A DNA stretch of 64,000 nucleotides. Source: Candidatus Rifleibacteriota bacterium. GTDB lineage: Bacteria > Muiribacteriota > Ozemobacteria > Ozemobacterales > Ozemobacteraceae. Under the pieces are notes generated by a model. The model was given only the letters and a program-made list of their open reading frames with translations, searched no databases and was not told the origin of the DNA. The stretch's first letter is position 1, and each line of letters starts with the position of its first letter. Made by a program: the position numbers and the translations under genes. This document shows, piece after piece, positions 53,816-63,203 of the stretch. The stretch covers positions 1-64,000 of the forward strand of contig JAAYVD010000040.1 in assembly GCA_012517355.1 (NCBI GenBank), in the 5' to 3' direction.

Positions 53816-55108
53816 ATGACCATGTCCGACAAGGCGGCATTCGGATCGAACCGGTTCCCCGGCCAGCGGCCGGTGAACGCGGCTCCGCTCTCGTCCTGGC
53901 CCTGCCACCGCTGCGGCCGGATCAACATGGCCCTGGCCCGCTTCTGCGGCAAGTGCGGGGCGACCCGCGAACCGCCCCCCCGCCGGCCCATGGAAGAGTG
54001 GACAACGGGCCCCGGGCCGATCGAGTCTCCGGCCCCTGCCCCTGTCGGCGTGTCCCAGCCGGCGCGGATCTTCCACCCGGTCGCCGCTTCCGCTCCTGCC
54101 GCCGTCTTCTCCGGCCCTGTTCCGGTGTCGCCGGAACCAGGGCGGCCCGCTGAGGACGGCATCACCGATCAGGAGGAGGCCGCTTCGGCCACCCCCGCCC
54201 GGAGCCCGACCGACACGACGTCGGAAGGGCTTCCCCTTTGCCGCCACGGAGGGCGGCGCGAAACCCCCGTTTCGCGCATCGCCAAGGGGCCGTCCCGCCG
54301 TCGCACCCGCGCCCGCCTTCCGCGCTCGGCGCGGGCTCTCTGGCGTCGTCTGGGCTGGAAGGTGTCGCTGATGGCGGTCGGGCTGTTCCTGGTCCTGCCC
54401 CTGTTGGGAATGGTCACCCAGGGAGGGGCGGCCGGCCGGAACGGGGCGGCCCCCGTCTGCTGGGCCGATTTCCAGAGCCACCTCTCCCGTCACCTGGGGA
54501 TCACCCTGGAGGAAGCCGACGTCCTGGCCCGCGCCGCCTGGGGAGCCGTTCCCCAACCCGAGGTCAGCCTGACGGTCGATCAGGCCCGATCCGTCGAGGC
54601 CGTGTTGAACCAGAAGGAAGAGGAGAAGATCCGGTTGGTCCCTCCCACCGTCGTCGGGGGAAACCTGCGCCAGGAGCATCTTGTCGCCGGTCCCACCGCT
54701 TCGGCCGAGGGGAGGTTCCTCGACGTCTCGCTCGACCACCCGGTCTACCTGGCCTGGGCCGCCCTGCTGAAGTTGGAACTGCCGGTGGCCGGCCCCGATG
54801 GTCAGGCCCGCCCCTACGAACCCGTCCGCTGGGACGAGTGGGGCCGGTTGTTGGAAGCCCTCAGCCGGTCGGCGGGGGCCGACGAACGCACCGGGCGCTC
54901 GTTTTGGAGCGGCCGGAACGGCGACCTGTCGGGCGAGGACCTGCGACGGTCGCTGCTGGAAGTGCGGTCGGTGCTCGGCCTGCCGATCGCCGGCACGGAC
55001 GGGAACCCCGGCCCGTTGGCGGAACGCCCAACCCGCCTGGAAGCGCTGGGGGCCCTTTCCCACATCCTGTCGGAGCTGGAAACGCATGCCTCGACCACCC
55101 AGCAGTGA
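53816..55108 (+). CDS. RanBP2-type zinc finger/TM/SLH-domain protein
   Basis: The 430-residue protein starts at ATG 53816 (ATG at 53822 is an alternative). Residues 28-47 form a RanBP2-type finger, W28-P-C30-x2-C33-x3-N37-x6-C44-x2-C47. A long Pro/Ala linker precedes a TM helix (about 180-202). The exported part holds two SLH-like repeats (about 300-352 and 365-428) with LDVSLDHPVYLAWAALLKL, VAGPDGQARPYEPVRWDEW and AGTDGNPGPLAERPTRLEAL. SLH domains bind cell-wall or secondary polymers. A cytoplasmic zinc finger joined to exterior SLH repeats is an unusual combination. The stop overlaps the AMIN/STN gene by 23 bases. Confidence 0.78.
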   Translation: MTMSDKAAFGSNRFPGQRPVNAAPLSSWPCHRCGRINMALARFCGKCGATREPPPRRPMEEWTTGPGPIESPAPAPVGVSQPARIFHPVAASAPAAVFSGPVPVSPEPGRPAEDGITDQEEAASATPARSPTDTTSEGLPLCRHGGRRETPVSRIAKGPSRRRTRARLPRSARALWRRLGWKVSLMAVGLFLVLPLLGMVTQGGAAGRNGAAPVCWADFQSHLSRHLGITLEEADVLARAAWGAVPQPEVSLTVDQARSVEAVLNQKEEEKIRLVPPTVVGGNLRQEHLVAGPTASAEGRFLDVSLDHPVYLAWAALLKLELPVAGPDGQARPYEPVRWDEWGRLLEALSRSAGADERTGRSFWSGRNGDLSGEDLRRSLLEVRSVLGLPIAGTDGNPGPLAERPTRLEALGALSHILSELETHASTTQQ

Positions 55109-56159
55109 TCCGGTCCGGGCGGGCGCCGGTGGCCGGCCCGCCGTCGCGGGGGTGATCCTTCCGTCGCCCGCCGCCTCGCTGGCCGTGCCCGCCAAGGGGC
55201 CCTTCCGTCTTCCGGTCGGTTCGGTGGGGATCGGGTTCCCGGCCTTGGCCCTGGCCCTGACCCTGGCCCTGATCCTGGGTTGGCCTGGACAGGCCCCGGG
55301 GGCCATGGTGACCGGGGTGTCCCACCTTCCCACCCGGGAAGGGGACGTGGTGCAGATCGAACTCGATGCCCCCGCCGAGCCACAGATCCGGTTCTCCCCT
55401 CTCGAGGCCTGCTGGCAGGTCGACCTGATCGGCGTGGAACGCAGCCGCCTGGCCACCCTCACCGGGCCCTTCCAGGGGCCGGTGCTCGGCATCCGGCAGG
55501 CGCAGATCCACGATGATCCGCCCATCCAGCGGGTGTCGGTCTACACCGTGACCGGGGCCCGGGTGAAGGTGGCCCGCCGGGGTTCCCTCTGCACCCTGCT
55601 CATCCGGGGGGCGGAAGGAGGGGGCGACCAGCGCCGGCCTGCCGCCCGTGGCCTGCGCCCCCAGCCCCTGATGCATCCCGGCGGGGTGAGCGGGGGCGAG
55701 GTCATCATCGACGTGCGCGGCGCCCCGCCGCTCCCCCTCATCACCCAGCTGGCGGCCGGGGCCGGGATCGATCTGCGTTTCCGGGATCCCCTGCCCGACC
55801 GCGTGACCCTCGACGTGCGCCGGCCCACCTCCCTCGAAGCCCTGCAGGAAGTGGCGGCCGGCCTCGACATGGTCCTGACCAACGAAAGCGACGGCTGGTG
55901 GCTGACCGCCCGCCGCAACCCCCTCCTCGATCTCCCCGCCGCCCGTCTCGCCGCCACCCCGGCCGGCCACTCCGGCCGGTCGGTGGCCGAGGCGATCCGC
56001 CGCCTCGACGGGGGCGACCGCTTCCTGGCCCGGCTCGGGGCCGGCCTGCCGCCCCAGGTGGCCGTCCGGCCTTCGCCGGAACCTGCCCCGGGGCAGAATT
56101 CCCGGACCTACGTCCAGCATCTCCTGGAGTCGCATGGCATCCATCTGGCATCCCGATAG
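55086..56159 (+). CDS. Exported AMIN and secretin-N-type (STN) domain protein
   Basis: The 357-residue product has a hydrophobic signal or anchor (about 50-72). An AMIN domain (about 75-180) follows, with VTGVSHLPTREGDVVQIELD and phrases like those of PilQ and AmiC. Then comes an STN-like module (about 198-275: PLPLITQLAAGAGIDLRF, VTLDVRRPTSLEALQEVAAGL). AMIN binds peptidoglycan and STN forms the first ring of secretins. There is no secretin pore domain, so this is a PilQ N-terminal half alone. It overlaps both neighbours (23 and 26 bases), so the three gene products probably act together at the wall. The ATG has GGAGCTGGAA upstream. Confidence 0.78.
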   Translation: MPRPPSSDPVRAGAGGRPAVAGVILPSPAASLAVPAKGPFRLPVGSVGIGFPALALALTLALILGWPGQAPGAMVTGVSHLPTREGDVVQIELDAPAEPQIRFSPLEACWQVDLIGVERSRLATLTGPFQGPVLGIRQAQIHDDPPIQRVSVYTVTGARVKVARRGSLCTLLIRGAEGGGDQRRPAARGLRPQPLMHPGGVSGGEVIIDVRGAPPLPLITQLAAGAGIDLRFRDPLPDRVTLDVRRPTSLEALQEVAAGLDMVLTNESDGWWLTARRNPLLDLPAARLAATPAGHSGRSVAEAIRRLDGGDRFLARLGAGLPPQVAVRPSPEPAPGQNSRTYVQHLLESHGIHLASR

Positions 56160-57438
56160 CCCGGCCGCCCCGCGGTCGGCAGAGCCCCTCGGCCGCCCCG
56201 GTTGGCGGCGCGAAACCCGGGACTCGCGCACCGCAAAGTGGTGTTCCCTCCTGGCGAGGCTCCGGACCCTCGCCAGCCGGGTCCGGGGTTTGCCGCTCGC
56301 CGTGGTCCTGACCGTGGTCGCGCTGGCCTGGTCCGCTCTCCGGGGGGGGCCGGTCGGCACCGCCAGCCATGGCTTCCTGACGCGGTGGGACCTGGCGGTG
56401 GAGATGAACCGCACCCTCGAGGAACTGGGCATCGACCCGGAAGCCGTCTCCCCCGCCCCCCACCGGCGGGCCGGCATCCCCCTGTCCGACGTCGATCCGC
56501 TGCAACGATCCGTCCTCGACCGCCTCCACCGGGCCTCGCTGTTGCGCGGGTTCTCCGACCGTTCGTTCCGTCCCGAAGCCCCGGTCCGGTGGGGGGAAAC
56601 CCTGTACCACTGGGCCCGCCTGGTCCGCCTCCTCCAGGCCGGCCGGGGGAAAACCCCACCTTCCGCCGGCTCTCCCGCCACACGCCTGCCCATTCCCGAG
56701 ACCTGGTCCTGGCTCCAGACCGACCTCGGGCGTCTGGCCGGGGCCGGCGTGGTCGACGGGGCCTTCCTGTCCGGGCTGGGCCTGGAAAAAGTGGCCGATC
56801 GCGCCCGGCTTCAGGACCTGGTCGGCCGCACGATCCGGGCGTTCCAGGGGGGGGAACCGGCGGCCCGCCGCCCGGCCTCCCCTGTCTCCATCCCAGCCCC
56901 GCCGTCCCGCGTGGGGTCACGCCCCGTCGCGCCCGGCGCCCACATCGCCACCCTGGAGCGGTTGACGGTCACGGTCAGGGACTCCATCCGCCGGGAACCC
57001 ATCCCCGGCGCCCAGATCATGGTCAACGGCCGGGCCCTGTCACCGCGGGAGGATGGGACCTTCCTGCTCGAGGGCTACCCCGCCGGCACCCCGCTCGACC
57101 TGCTGTTCACGGCGGGTGGCTACACCAGCCTGCGCCTGCGGCACATGGCCGGGTCGCGCCCCGAGCTGGCCATCCTGCTGAAGCCGATCCGCGCGTCGCT
57201 TACCCTGCAGCTCCGGTCGGCCGCCGACCGGCGCGTCCTGCCGGGCGCCCGCGCCACGATCGGCCGACAGGAGGCCGTCAGCGACGGCCAGGGCCGGATC
57301 GTGTTCCGGGGCATGAAGCCCGGCTACCATACCGTCGAGGTGGCCGCCGTCGGCTTCCAGCCCACCCGGGAACTGGTCTACCTCGAGGAGGCTGGCAGCA
57401 CCCGCACTTTCGGGCTCAACCCCCGGCTGGTGCCCTGA
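56134..57438 (+). CDS. SLH-domain protein with carboxypeptidase-regulatory-like domains
   Basis: The 434-residue protein has a basic N-terminus and one membrane helix (about 53-70). SLH repeats follow (about 78-165; clearest as IPLSDVDPLQRSVLDRLHRA and LLRGFSDRSFRPEAPVRWGE), with a weaker helical SLH-like segment to about 240. The C-terminus has two small beta sandwiches resembling PEGA or carboxypeptidase regulatory domains (about 270-345, IPGAQIMVNGRALSP; about 350-430, VLPGARATIGRQ and GYHTVEVAAVGFQP). CCTGGAGTCGC is just before the ATG. As the last gene of this operon it probably anchors to the wall via SLH and displays the beta domains. Confidence 0.8.
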   Translation: MASIWHPDSPAAPRSAEPLGRPGWRRETRDSRTAKWCSLLARLRTLASRVRGLPLAVVLTVVALAWSALRGGPVGTASHGFLTRWDLAVEMNRTLEELGIDPEAVSPAPHRRAGIPLSDVDPLQRSVLDRLHRASLLRGFSDRSFRPEAPVRWGETLYHWARLVRLLQAGRGKTPPSAGSPATRLPIPETWSWLQTDLGRLAGAGVVDGAFLSGLGLEKVADRARLQDLVGRTIRAFQGGEPAARRPASPVSIPAPPSRVGSRPVAPGAHIATLERLTVTVRDSIRREPIPGAQIMVNGRALSPREDGTFLLEGYPAGTPLDLLFTAGGYTSLRLRHMAGSRPELAILLKPIRASLTLQLRSAADRRVLPGARATIGRQEAVSDGQGRIVFRGMKPGYHTVEVAAVGFQPTRELVYLEEAGSTRTFGLNPRLVP

Positions 57439-57658
57439 ACCCTTCCCCGGCCCTCCGGAACCACGCATTGACCACGGCCGGGGAACCGCCGGCCGCGCCC
57501 AGGCCTTTTCCCGGTTCCTGCGGGGTTCTTCATCCACCCATCGATGCTGATTGCGCAGATCGTGCTGGCGGCTCCCTTCGCCATGCCCCCCCTTTTCTCC
57601 CGTTCCCCTACCGCCTTCGCAGTCTCCGTCGAAAGGCGGAAGTTCCGGAAAAACGCTC

Positions 57659-58588
57659 TCAGGTCAGGCGCCACTGCCCGTCGGGGCAGACGTGGACCTT
57701 TCCTTCGCGTTCCAGGGTTTGCAGGGTCTCGAGGAGAATGCCGCCGGGGAGGTTGAGAACCCGCTCGAGCTGGTCGACGGTGCAAGGGTGGCGCAACAGC
57801 AGGTCGAGAATGCCCTGCCGGGGCGGCGGGGGCTTGCGGTCGACGCGGCGGGGCAGGGGTGTATGCTCGAAGGCGGTGGCGACCGGCAGATCGAGGCCGA
57901 GGGCGTCCCGGAAGGCGAGCAGCTCCTCGGGGGAGGCGGCCACGATGTCGCGCTCCAGCGGCTGGCGTACGGCGGTGTTGAGGTAGATCGAGTCCAGGCG
58001 GGGCAGGCTCCGGATGTACTCCCGCAGTCCGTCGATCTCGGCGGCCCCGTCGTTGATTCCGGGGCAGACGAAGACCTCGAGGTCGATGATGCCTTTGAAC
58101 GCGCCGCTGAGAAGCCGCAGCCCGTCGAGGATGTCGGGGAGGTGGAGGCCGGGGGCGGGCCGGTGGAGGCGCTCGAAGGTGGCCGGCACCACGGTGCAGA
58201 GGGTGGGCAGCAGGCGGTCGGTGAGGCAGAGGTCGGCCCGGACGTCGGACCGGCCGAGCAGGGAACTGTTGGTGATGACGCAGGTGGGTGCCACGCCGAG
58301 CTTTTTGATCTCGGCCAGGATGATGCCCAGGCCGGCATGGAGGGTCGGTTCCCCCGTTCCCGAAAAGGTGATCCAGTCGGGGGCGGCGATCTCGCCCAGC
58401 ACGTGGCGCAGTTCGGCCAGCACCTCGGCCGGGTCGCAGAACAGGCCGCGACTGGCGGTATGGTGGATGGTTCTCGATAGCTGGCAGTAGCGACAGTCGA
58501 GGGTGCAGGTCTTGGTCGGGGTGAGGTCGATGCCCAGCGACTGACCCAGGCGGCGCGACGGGACCGGCCCGAAGACGAACCGGTTCAT
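57659..58588 (-). CDS. Radical SAM protein with winged-helix-like C-terminus
   Basis: The 309-residue enzyme carries the [4Fe-4S] motif C28-x3-C32-x2-C35 (CTLDCRYC) and the glycine-rich ITFSGTGEPT strand that binds S-adenosylmethionine. The N-terminal phrase FGPVPSRRLGQSLGID and the C-terminal winged-helix-like part (about 245-309) match a widespread, poorly characterised radical SAM group often annotated as COG0731-like; the substrate is unknown. The ATG at 58588 has no strong Shine-Dalgarno. The gene lies 16 bases after the next gene's stop, and could be co-transcribed with it. Confidence 0.87.
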   Translation of the reverse strand: MNRFVFGPVPSRRLGQSLGIDLTPTKTCTLDCRYCQLSRTIHHTASRGLFCDPAEVLAELRHVLGEIAAPDWITFSGTGEPTLHAGLGIILAEIKKLGVAPTCVITNSSLLGRSDVRADLCLTDRLLPTLCTVVPATFERLHRPAPGLHLPDILDGLRLLSGAFKGIIDLEVFVCPGINDGAAEIDGLREYIRSLPRLDSIYLNTAVRQPLERDIVAASPEELLAFRDALGLDLPVATAFEHTPLPRRVDRKPPPPRQGILDLLLRHPCTVDQLERVLNLPGGILLETLQTLEREGKVHVCPDGQWRLT

Positions 58589-58604
58589 GGGCGGCCGGGG
58601 CGGC

Positions 58605-59252
58605 TCATTCGATGCTGAAGGCGACGTCGGCCTTGATCTCGGTGAGCTCCAGTTCGTCACCGGCGCGGCCGAGCGTGCCGCCGAACCGGTAGGGGGGGGA
58701 GAAGAATCCGTCGACCCGCACCACCACGGGATACGTGGTGCGGCCGAAGGTGAACTCGGAGACCTTGTACCCGACGAACACGCGACCCAGGCCGTTGACG
58801 CCGTCCTTCAGGTCGATGTTGCCGTGTTCGGTCCCCCAGTCCTTCAGTTTCTGGTTGAACAGCACGATGTTGCCGCCGACCCCCGCGCCGTAGAACAGCC
58901 GGCGCTTGGGGCCCGAGAAGAAATACCGGTTGTAGAGGCACTGGATCCGGTCGATCCGTTCCCGGTGCGGCATGTCGTAGATCTCCAGGGGCCGCCAGGC
59001 ATACTCGATGACCTCCGAATACCGCTCCATCCGCTTGATGAAGGCCACCCGCGGTTCGAAGAAGTCGCGATAGCCGTCCTTCTGGAACCAGCGGAGCCCG
59101 AAGGAGCGGTCGACCTTGTCGAGTTTGACCGGCTTCTTCTCCTCGGCCGGTGGCGGCAGCAGCAGGCCGGCCCGGGCGGGAAGGAGGGCGGTGCCGAGGA
59201 GCAGGAGGACGGCCAGAGCGGGGCGGGAGAGAGACGGACGGCGGCGGACCAT
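58605..59252 (-). CDS. Exported protein, function unknown
   Basis: The 215-residue protein has a basic, hydrophobic signal peptide (about 10-28, LAVLLLLGTALLPARA). The mature region is rich in aromatic residues and beta strands (RRLFYGAGVGGNIVLF, TYPVVVRVDGFFSPPYRFGG), consistent with a periplasmic or outer-membrane lipid- or ligand-binding fold. I do not recognise the family. It lies 16 bases before the radical SAM gene and 91 bases after the small membrane-protein gene. Confidence 0.72.
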   Translation of the reverse strand: MVRRRPSLSRPALAVLLLLGTALLPARAGLLLPPPAEEKKPVKLDKVDRSFGLRWFQKDGYRDFFEPRVAFIKRMERYSEVIEYAWRPLEIYDMPHRERIDRIQCLYNRYFFSGPKRRLFYGAGVGGNIVLFNQKLKDWGTEHGNIDLKDGVNGLGRVFVGYKVSEFTFGRTTYPVVVRVDGFFSPPYRFGGTLGRAGDELELTEIKADVAFSIE

Positions 59253-59343
59253 GCGGTTTCCCCTTGTCAGGGTCTGGCCGGCACCGGGCGGTCGGGCGGG
59301 CGGCAGGGCGGGCCCGGGAACGCGTTGGCCGGGGACGACCCGG

Positions 59344-59595
59344 TTAGCGTTCGCGGGTGGCGAGGTGCAGGACGATCAGGGCGAGCACGACAGCGGTGAC
59401 CAGCACGCCCAGGAGGGAATAGGGGTTCCAGCAGGAGGCGGACGGCTTGTTCTCGAGATTCTCACGGACCCCCTGCAGCCGCCGGTACCGGTCCTGGAGC
59501 TGTTTCTTGACGGCCGTGTCGGGCAGGCTCTCGATGGCCCGCTGCAGTTCCGCCAGGGCTTCGTCGAGGCCTTTGATGGTGGTCGTCTGCCACAT
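59344..59595 (-). CDS. Small C-tail-anchored membrane protein
   Basis: The 83-residue protein is helical and charged over about 1-50 and ends in one hydrophobic helix (about 58-79, YSLLGVLVTAVVLALIVLHLA) and four residues. This is a tail-anchored arrangement with a cytoplasmic coiled coil. GACAGGAGGACACC precedes the ATG. It follows the TPR lipoprotein gene after 22 bases, so it is likely in the same operon. The role is unknown. Confidence 0.72.
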   Translation of the reverse strand: MWQTTTIKGLDEALAELQRAIESLPDTAVKKQLQDRYRRLQGVRENLENKPSASCWNPYSLLGVLVTAVVLALIVLHLATRER

Positions 59596-59617
59596 GCCTG
59601 GGTGTCCTCCTGTCGGA

Positions 59618-62191
59618 TCAGGGTGTTGCGGTCCTCGCCCGCAGCTTTTCCAGCTGGGGCTCGGACAGATTCATCCCTTTTAATCGACTGAGAAGCAGGT
59701 TTGCTTCAGTCTTTTTTCCGATCGCCTCGAGGCGGTCGACGATGGAGAAGGCCGTGTCGGGATCGAGGAAGCGGGCCTTCTGCGCCAGCTGATACTGGGC
59801 GAACGCCTGGTCCATCTGTTGCCGGGCCGCGTACAGGTCGCCCAGCTTGAGGAAGGGCTCGGGGTCGGCGGGATCCATGGTGATGGCGTGCTGCAGCGTC
59901 TTCTCCGCCTCCTCGAGCTGGCCCAGGCAGTACCGCACCTCGCCTTCGAGCACCACGAACTTCGGGTTCTCGGGGTTCTCGGCGACCGCCGCCTGGATGA
60001 CGGGCAGGGCCTCCTCCGGCTGCCGGTTCTGCAACAGGGTCCGGACGAAGGGCTCGTAGGCGCGGGGATTGCTGCGTGGCAGGGCCGCCCCGGCCTTGTA
60101 TTCGGGGAACTCGGCGGCCCGTGCCGGGTTGGCCTGGACCAGCCGTCCGGTCAGTTCGGCCGCCTGGCGGTGGAGCCCCAGCTCGCTGTAGGCGTTGAGC
60201 AGGGCCTTGGTGGCGGCCGGGTGGTCGGGAGAGGCCCGCACGGCGAGCAGGAACTGCAGGGCCGCCTCGGCCTGGGAGCCTTGCGCCGCATACACCTTCC
60301 CCAGGTTGATCCGGGCGTTGAGGTTGTTCGGACTCTCCTGCAGCACCGCCTGGAAGCCGGCGATGGCCTCGGCGAACTGCCCGGCCCGGGCGGCGTCGAG
60401 GGCGGCCAGGTAGGTCGGCTCGCCCGTCCCGCCGGGAACCTGCCCGGCCGCGCCGGTGCCGGCCGGAGGGGTGGTGGAAACAGCGGCGGCCGTGGCGGAG
60501 CCGTTGAGGGTGGTCGGGGGCAGGGGCGTGGACCCGCCCGTCGTCAGGGTCGGTGGGGGGGCGGTCAGCGGGGAGACGGGTGGGGCGGCCGGCACCGGTT
60601 CCCCCAGCGCGCGCAGGATGCGGGCGCCGTAGGGATCGCCGGCGTTGAGATAGACCTTGGCGCTCTGCCAGGCGGCCCGGGCCTCGGCTTCCCGGCCCTG
60701 CTGCTTGAGGTTGAGGCCGGCGAAGAACCGGAACTTCAGATTGAACGGTTCCTTCTGGATGGCCTGGTCGAAACGGGTGGCGGCCGTCGCGAAGTCCTTC
60801 TGCTCCATGGCCAGCTGGCCGAAGTTGAACAGGACGCCGGCATACTCGGGGTCGATGGCCAGGGCTTTGTTCCAGGCGGCTTTCGCCTCGTCGAACCGGC
60901 CCTTCTTGGCGTAGACCTGGCCGATCTCGTCGTAGACCTGCAGGTTGGCTTTCTTTTCCTGGACGAGGATGTCGAGGATGGCGAGGGCGCCGTCGAGGTC
61001 GCCGGAGAGTTGCAGGCAGCGGGCCTTGAAGAACTGGGCCCGGGGGTCGTCGGCGTGGGTGGCGAGAAACTCCTCCACGGCCGCCAGGGCGCCGGGAATG
61101 TCACCCGCACGCTCGAGGACCATACCCAGGCGCAGGCGGGCCCAGTCCCCCTCGGGGTGTTCCTTCAGGTAGTCGCGCAGCAGCTGGGCCTGGCCCTGGA
61201 AATTGCTGGTCGATTCGAGGATGGTCAGCTTCTGCACCAGGTCGGGATCCGGCTCGAGGCCGGATTCCGAGCCGAGGCCGAAGTCGGGTGTGGAACCGGG
61301 GCGCGGTCGCGAGGGAGTGCCCGGGCCAATGGGAACCTCCTTCTCGAGTTCGGCCCGCAGGGCGAGGGCGGCGGCCGAGTCGGGCTTGAGGCTGAGGAGC
61401 CGGTCGATCTGGGCCTGGGCCCCCCGGACGTCGCCCATCCGGTGCAGGAGGCGGACGTAGGCGAGGTGTCCGGGCTCGAAGGAGGGATGGGCGTCGACGA
61501 GGTCCTTCAGGACCCGCTCGGCTTCGAGCAGGCGGTCGGAACCCAGCAGGAGGTTGGCGAGGTCGAGCCGGGGGATGGGGTTGGCGGGGATGAGCGCCAT
61601 CGCCTCGCGGAAGGCCTTCTCGGCCTCCGCGTCTTGTTTTCTGCCGCGCAGGGCCTCGCCCTGGGCGCGGTAGGCCTCGGCCAGGTTCTGCTCGGTCTGG
61701 GCGGGCTTGTATTTCAAGCCCAGGCAGCGTTTCCAGTACCCGATCGCCCGCGGCGGGTCGTCGCTGGTGATCGCCTCCTGGGCGGCGAGATCGAGGTTTT
61801 CCGCCAGGGTGCGCCGGTACAGGCTGTTGTCGGGGGCGAGGGCGGCGGCCTTCTCGAAGAAGGTCCGGGCGTCGTCGGTCTTCTTCTGGGCCATCAGGGC
61901 CTTCCCCAGCAGGAAATGCGCCTCGGCGTTGGCCGGCTGTTTGTCGACGATGGCCCGCGCCAGCCGCTCGGCCCGCGGCGCGTCGTTCTGGTCGAGGGCG
62001 CTGCGGACGCGGACGTTCTGTTCCCAGGAGGGTCCGAGGCCGGCCGTGCGCGAGGGGCGCTCGGAACGGGGCGGCTTGTTCGGCTGGTCGGGGTTGGCCG
62101 TCTGGGAGCGGGGTTTCTTGCACCCGCTCAGGGTGAGGGCCAGGACGGCCAGCAGCAGGATGGCGAGGCCGAGGCGGCGCGGATGGTTCAT
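59618..62191 (-). CDS. TPR-rich lipoprotein
   Basis: The 857-residue product starts at an ATG with GGAGGAACCC upstream. A signal peptide ends in a lipobox (LTLSGC, Cys23). Almost the whole mature chain is TPR-like helical pairs (LLGKALMAQKKTDDARTFFEKAAALAPDN, YAKKGRFDEAKAAWNKALAIDP, NLKFRFFAGLNLKQQGREAEA), with a Pro/Thr/Gly-rich break at about 530-600. Lipid-anchored TPR scaffolds of this size occur in envelope assembly and exopolysaccharide systems (compare PEP-CTERM/PrsT-like TPR lipoproteins), but nothing here fixes the partner. It follows prs after 20 bases. Confidence 0.86.
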   Translation of the reverse strand: MNHPRRLGLAILLLAVLALTLSGCKKPRSQTANPDQPNKPPRSERPSRTAGLGPSWEQNVRVRSALDQNDAPRAERLARAIVDKQPANAEAHFLLGKALMAQKKTDDARTFFEKAAALAPDNSLYRRTLAENLDLAAQEAITSDDPPRAIGYWKRCLGLKYKPAQTEQNLAEAYRAQGEALRGRKQDAEAEKAFREAMALIPANPIPRLDLANLLLGSDRLLEAERVLKDLVDAHPSFEPGHLAYVRLLHRMGDVRGAQAQIDRLLSLKPDSAAALALRAELEKEVPIGPGTPSRPRPGSTPDFGLGSESGLEPDPDLVQKLTILESTSNFQGQAQLLRDYLKEHPEGDWARLRLGMVLERAGDIPGALAAVEEFLATHADDPRAQFFKARCLQLSGDLDGALAILDILVQEKKANLQVYDEIGQVYAKKGRFDEAKAAWNKALAIDPEYAGVLFNFGQLAMEQKDFATAATRFDQAIQKEPFNLKFRFFAGLNLKQQGREAEARAAWQSAKVYLNAGDPYGARILRALGEPVPAAPPVSPLTAPPPTLTTGGSTPLPPTTLNGSATAAAVSTTPPAGTGAAGQVPGGTGEPTYLAALDAARAGQFAEAIAGFQAVLQESPNNLNARINLGKVYAAQGSQAEAALQFLLAVRASPDHPAATKALLNAYSELGLHRQAAELTGRLVQANPARAAEFPEYKAGAALPRSNPRAYEPFVRTLLQNRQPEEALPVIQAAVAENPENPKFVVLEGEVRYCLGQLEEAEKTLQHAITMDPADPEPFLKLGDLYAARQQMDQAFAQYQLAQKARFLDPDTAFSIVDRLEAIGKKTEANLLLSRLKGMNLSEPQLEKLRARTATP

Positions 62192-62211
62192 GCGGGTTCC
62201 TCCGGCGGGTG

Positions 62212-63159
62212 TCAGGAGAACAGCTCGCTGACGGATTGCTTCTTGTAGATGCGCTCGATGGCCTCCCCGATCAGGGGGGCCAGGGACAGGACCTCCAGGC
62301 GGCAGGCCTGCCGCTTGTGGGGCGGGATGGGCATCGAGTTGGTGGCGATGATCTCGGTGACCGGGGATTTCAGGATGCGGTCGACGGCATTGCCCGACAG
62401 CACCGCGTGGGTGCAACAGGCGGAGATGCGCTTGGCGCCGCGCGAGACCAGCACCTCGGCCACCTTCACCAGGGTGCCGGCGGTGTCGATGATGTCGTCG
62501 AGGATGATGACGTCCTTCCCCGACACCTCGCCGATGACGTTCATGATGACGGCCTGGTTGGGCTCGGGCCGCCGCTTGTCGATGATGGCGAGGGGAAGGT
62601 GGAGCCGGTTGGCGAAGGCCCGCGAGCGGTGGACGCCGCCGGTGTCGGGGGAGACGACGACGGTGTTGGTCAGGTCGCGCTTCTTGAAATGCTCCGACAG
62701 CATGCGCTCGGCCGACAGGTGGTCGACGGGGATGTCGAAGAACCCCTGGATGGCCGGATCGTGCATGTCGACGGTCATCAGGCGGTGGGCGCCGGCGGTG
62801 GCGATCAGGTTGGCGACGAGCTTGGCGGTGATCGGCTCGCGGCCGATGCTCTTCTTCTCCTGGCGCGAGTAGCCGAAGTAGGGGACCACCGCGGTGATGT
62901 TGCCGGCCGAGGCCCGCTTGAGGGCGTCGATGACGATCAGCAGACGCATCAGGTTGTCGTTGACCGGCGAGCAGGTGGGCTGGATGATGAACGTGTCGCG
63001 GCCGCGGACCGACTCCTCGATGCGGCAGTAGAGCTCGCCGTCGGAGAAGGAGTTGTGGAAGATCCGGCCTTCCGTGACGCCAAGGAACGAGGCCACTTCC
63101 GCCACCAGTTCGGGGTGGGCGGTGCCGGTGAAGATCTTCACGTTGCCGTTGCTGACCAT
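62212..63159 (-). CDS. prs: Ribose-phosphate pyrophosphokinase
   Basis: The 315-residue enzyme makes 5-phosphoribosyl-1-pyrophosphate from ribose 5-phosphate and ATP for nucleotide, His and Trp synthesis. It has the usual length. The flexible ATP-binding loop reads YFGYSRQEKKSIGREPITAK (114-133 region), and the PRPP loop is VIILDDIIDTAGTL. The histidine of VDMHDPAIQGFF is in place. The start at 63159 has GGGAG upstream. It lies 44 bases after the glmU gene; glmU-prs adjacency is conserved in many bacteria. Confidence 0.96.
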   Translation of the reverse strand: MVSNGNVKIFTGTAHPELVAEVASFLGVTEGRIFHNSFSDGELYCRIEESVRGRDTFIIQPTCSPVNDNLMRLLIVIDALKRASAGNITAVVPYFGYSRQEKKSIGREPITAKLVANLIATAGAHRLMTVDMHDPAIQGFFDIPVDHLSAERMLSEHFKKRDLTNTVVVSPDTGGVHRSRAFANRLHLPLAIIDKRRPEPNQAVIMNVIGEVSGKDVIILDDIIDTAGTLVKVAEVLVSRGAKRISACCTHAVLSGNAVDRILKSPVTEIIATNSMPIPPHKRQACRLEVLSLAPLIGEAIERIYKKQSVSELFS

Positions 63160-63203
63160 GGGGTGGGGCTCCCTTCGTTCGGGGTGGGGATGGGGGCTTC
63201 GGC

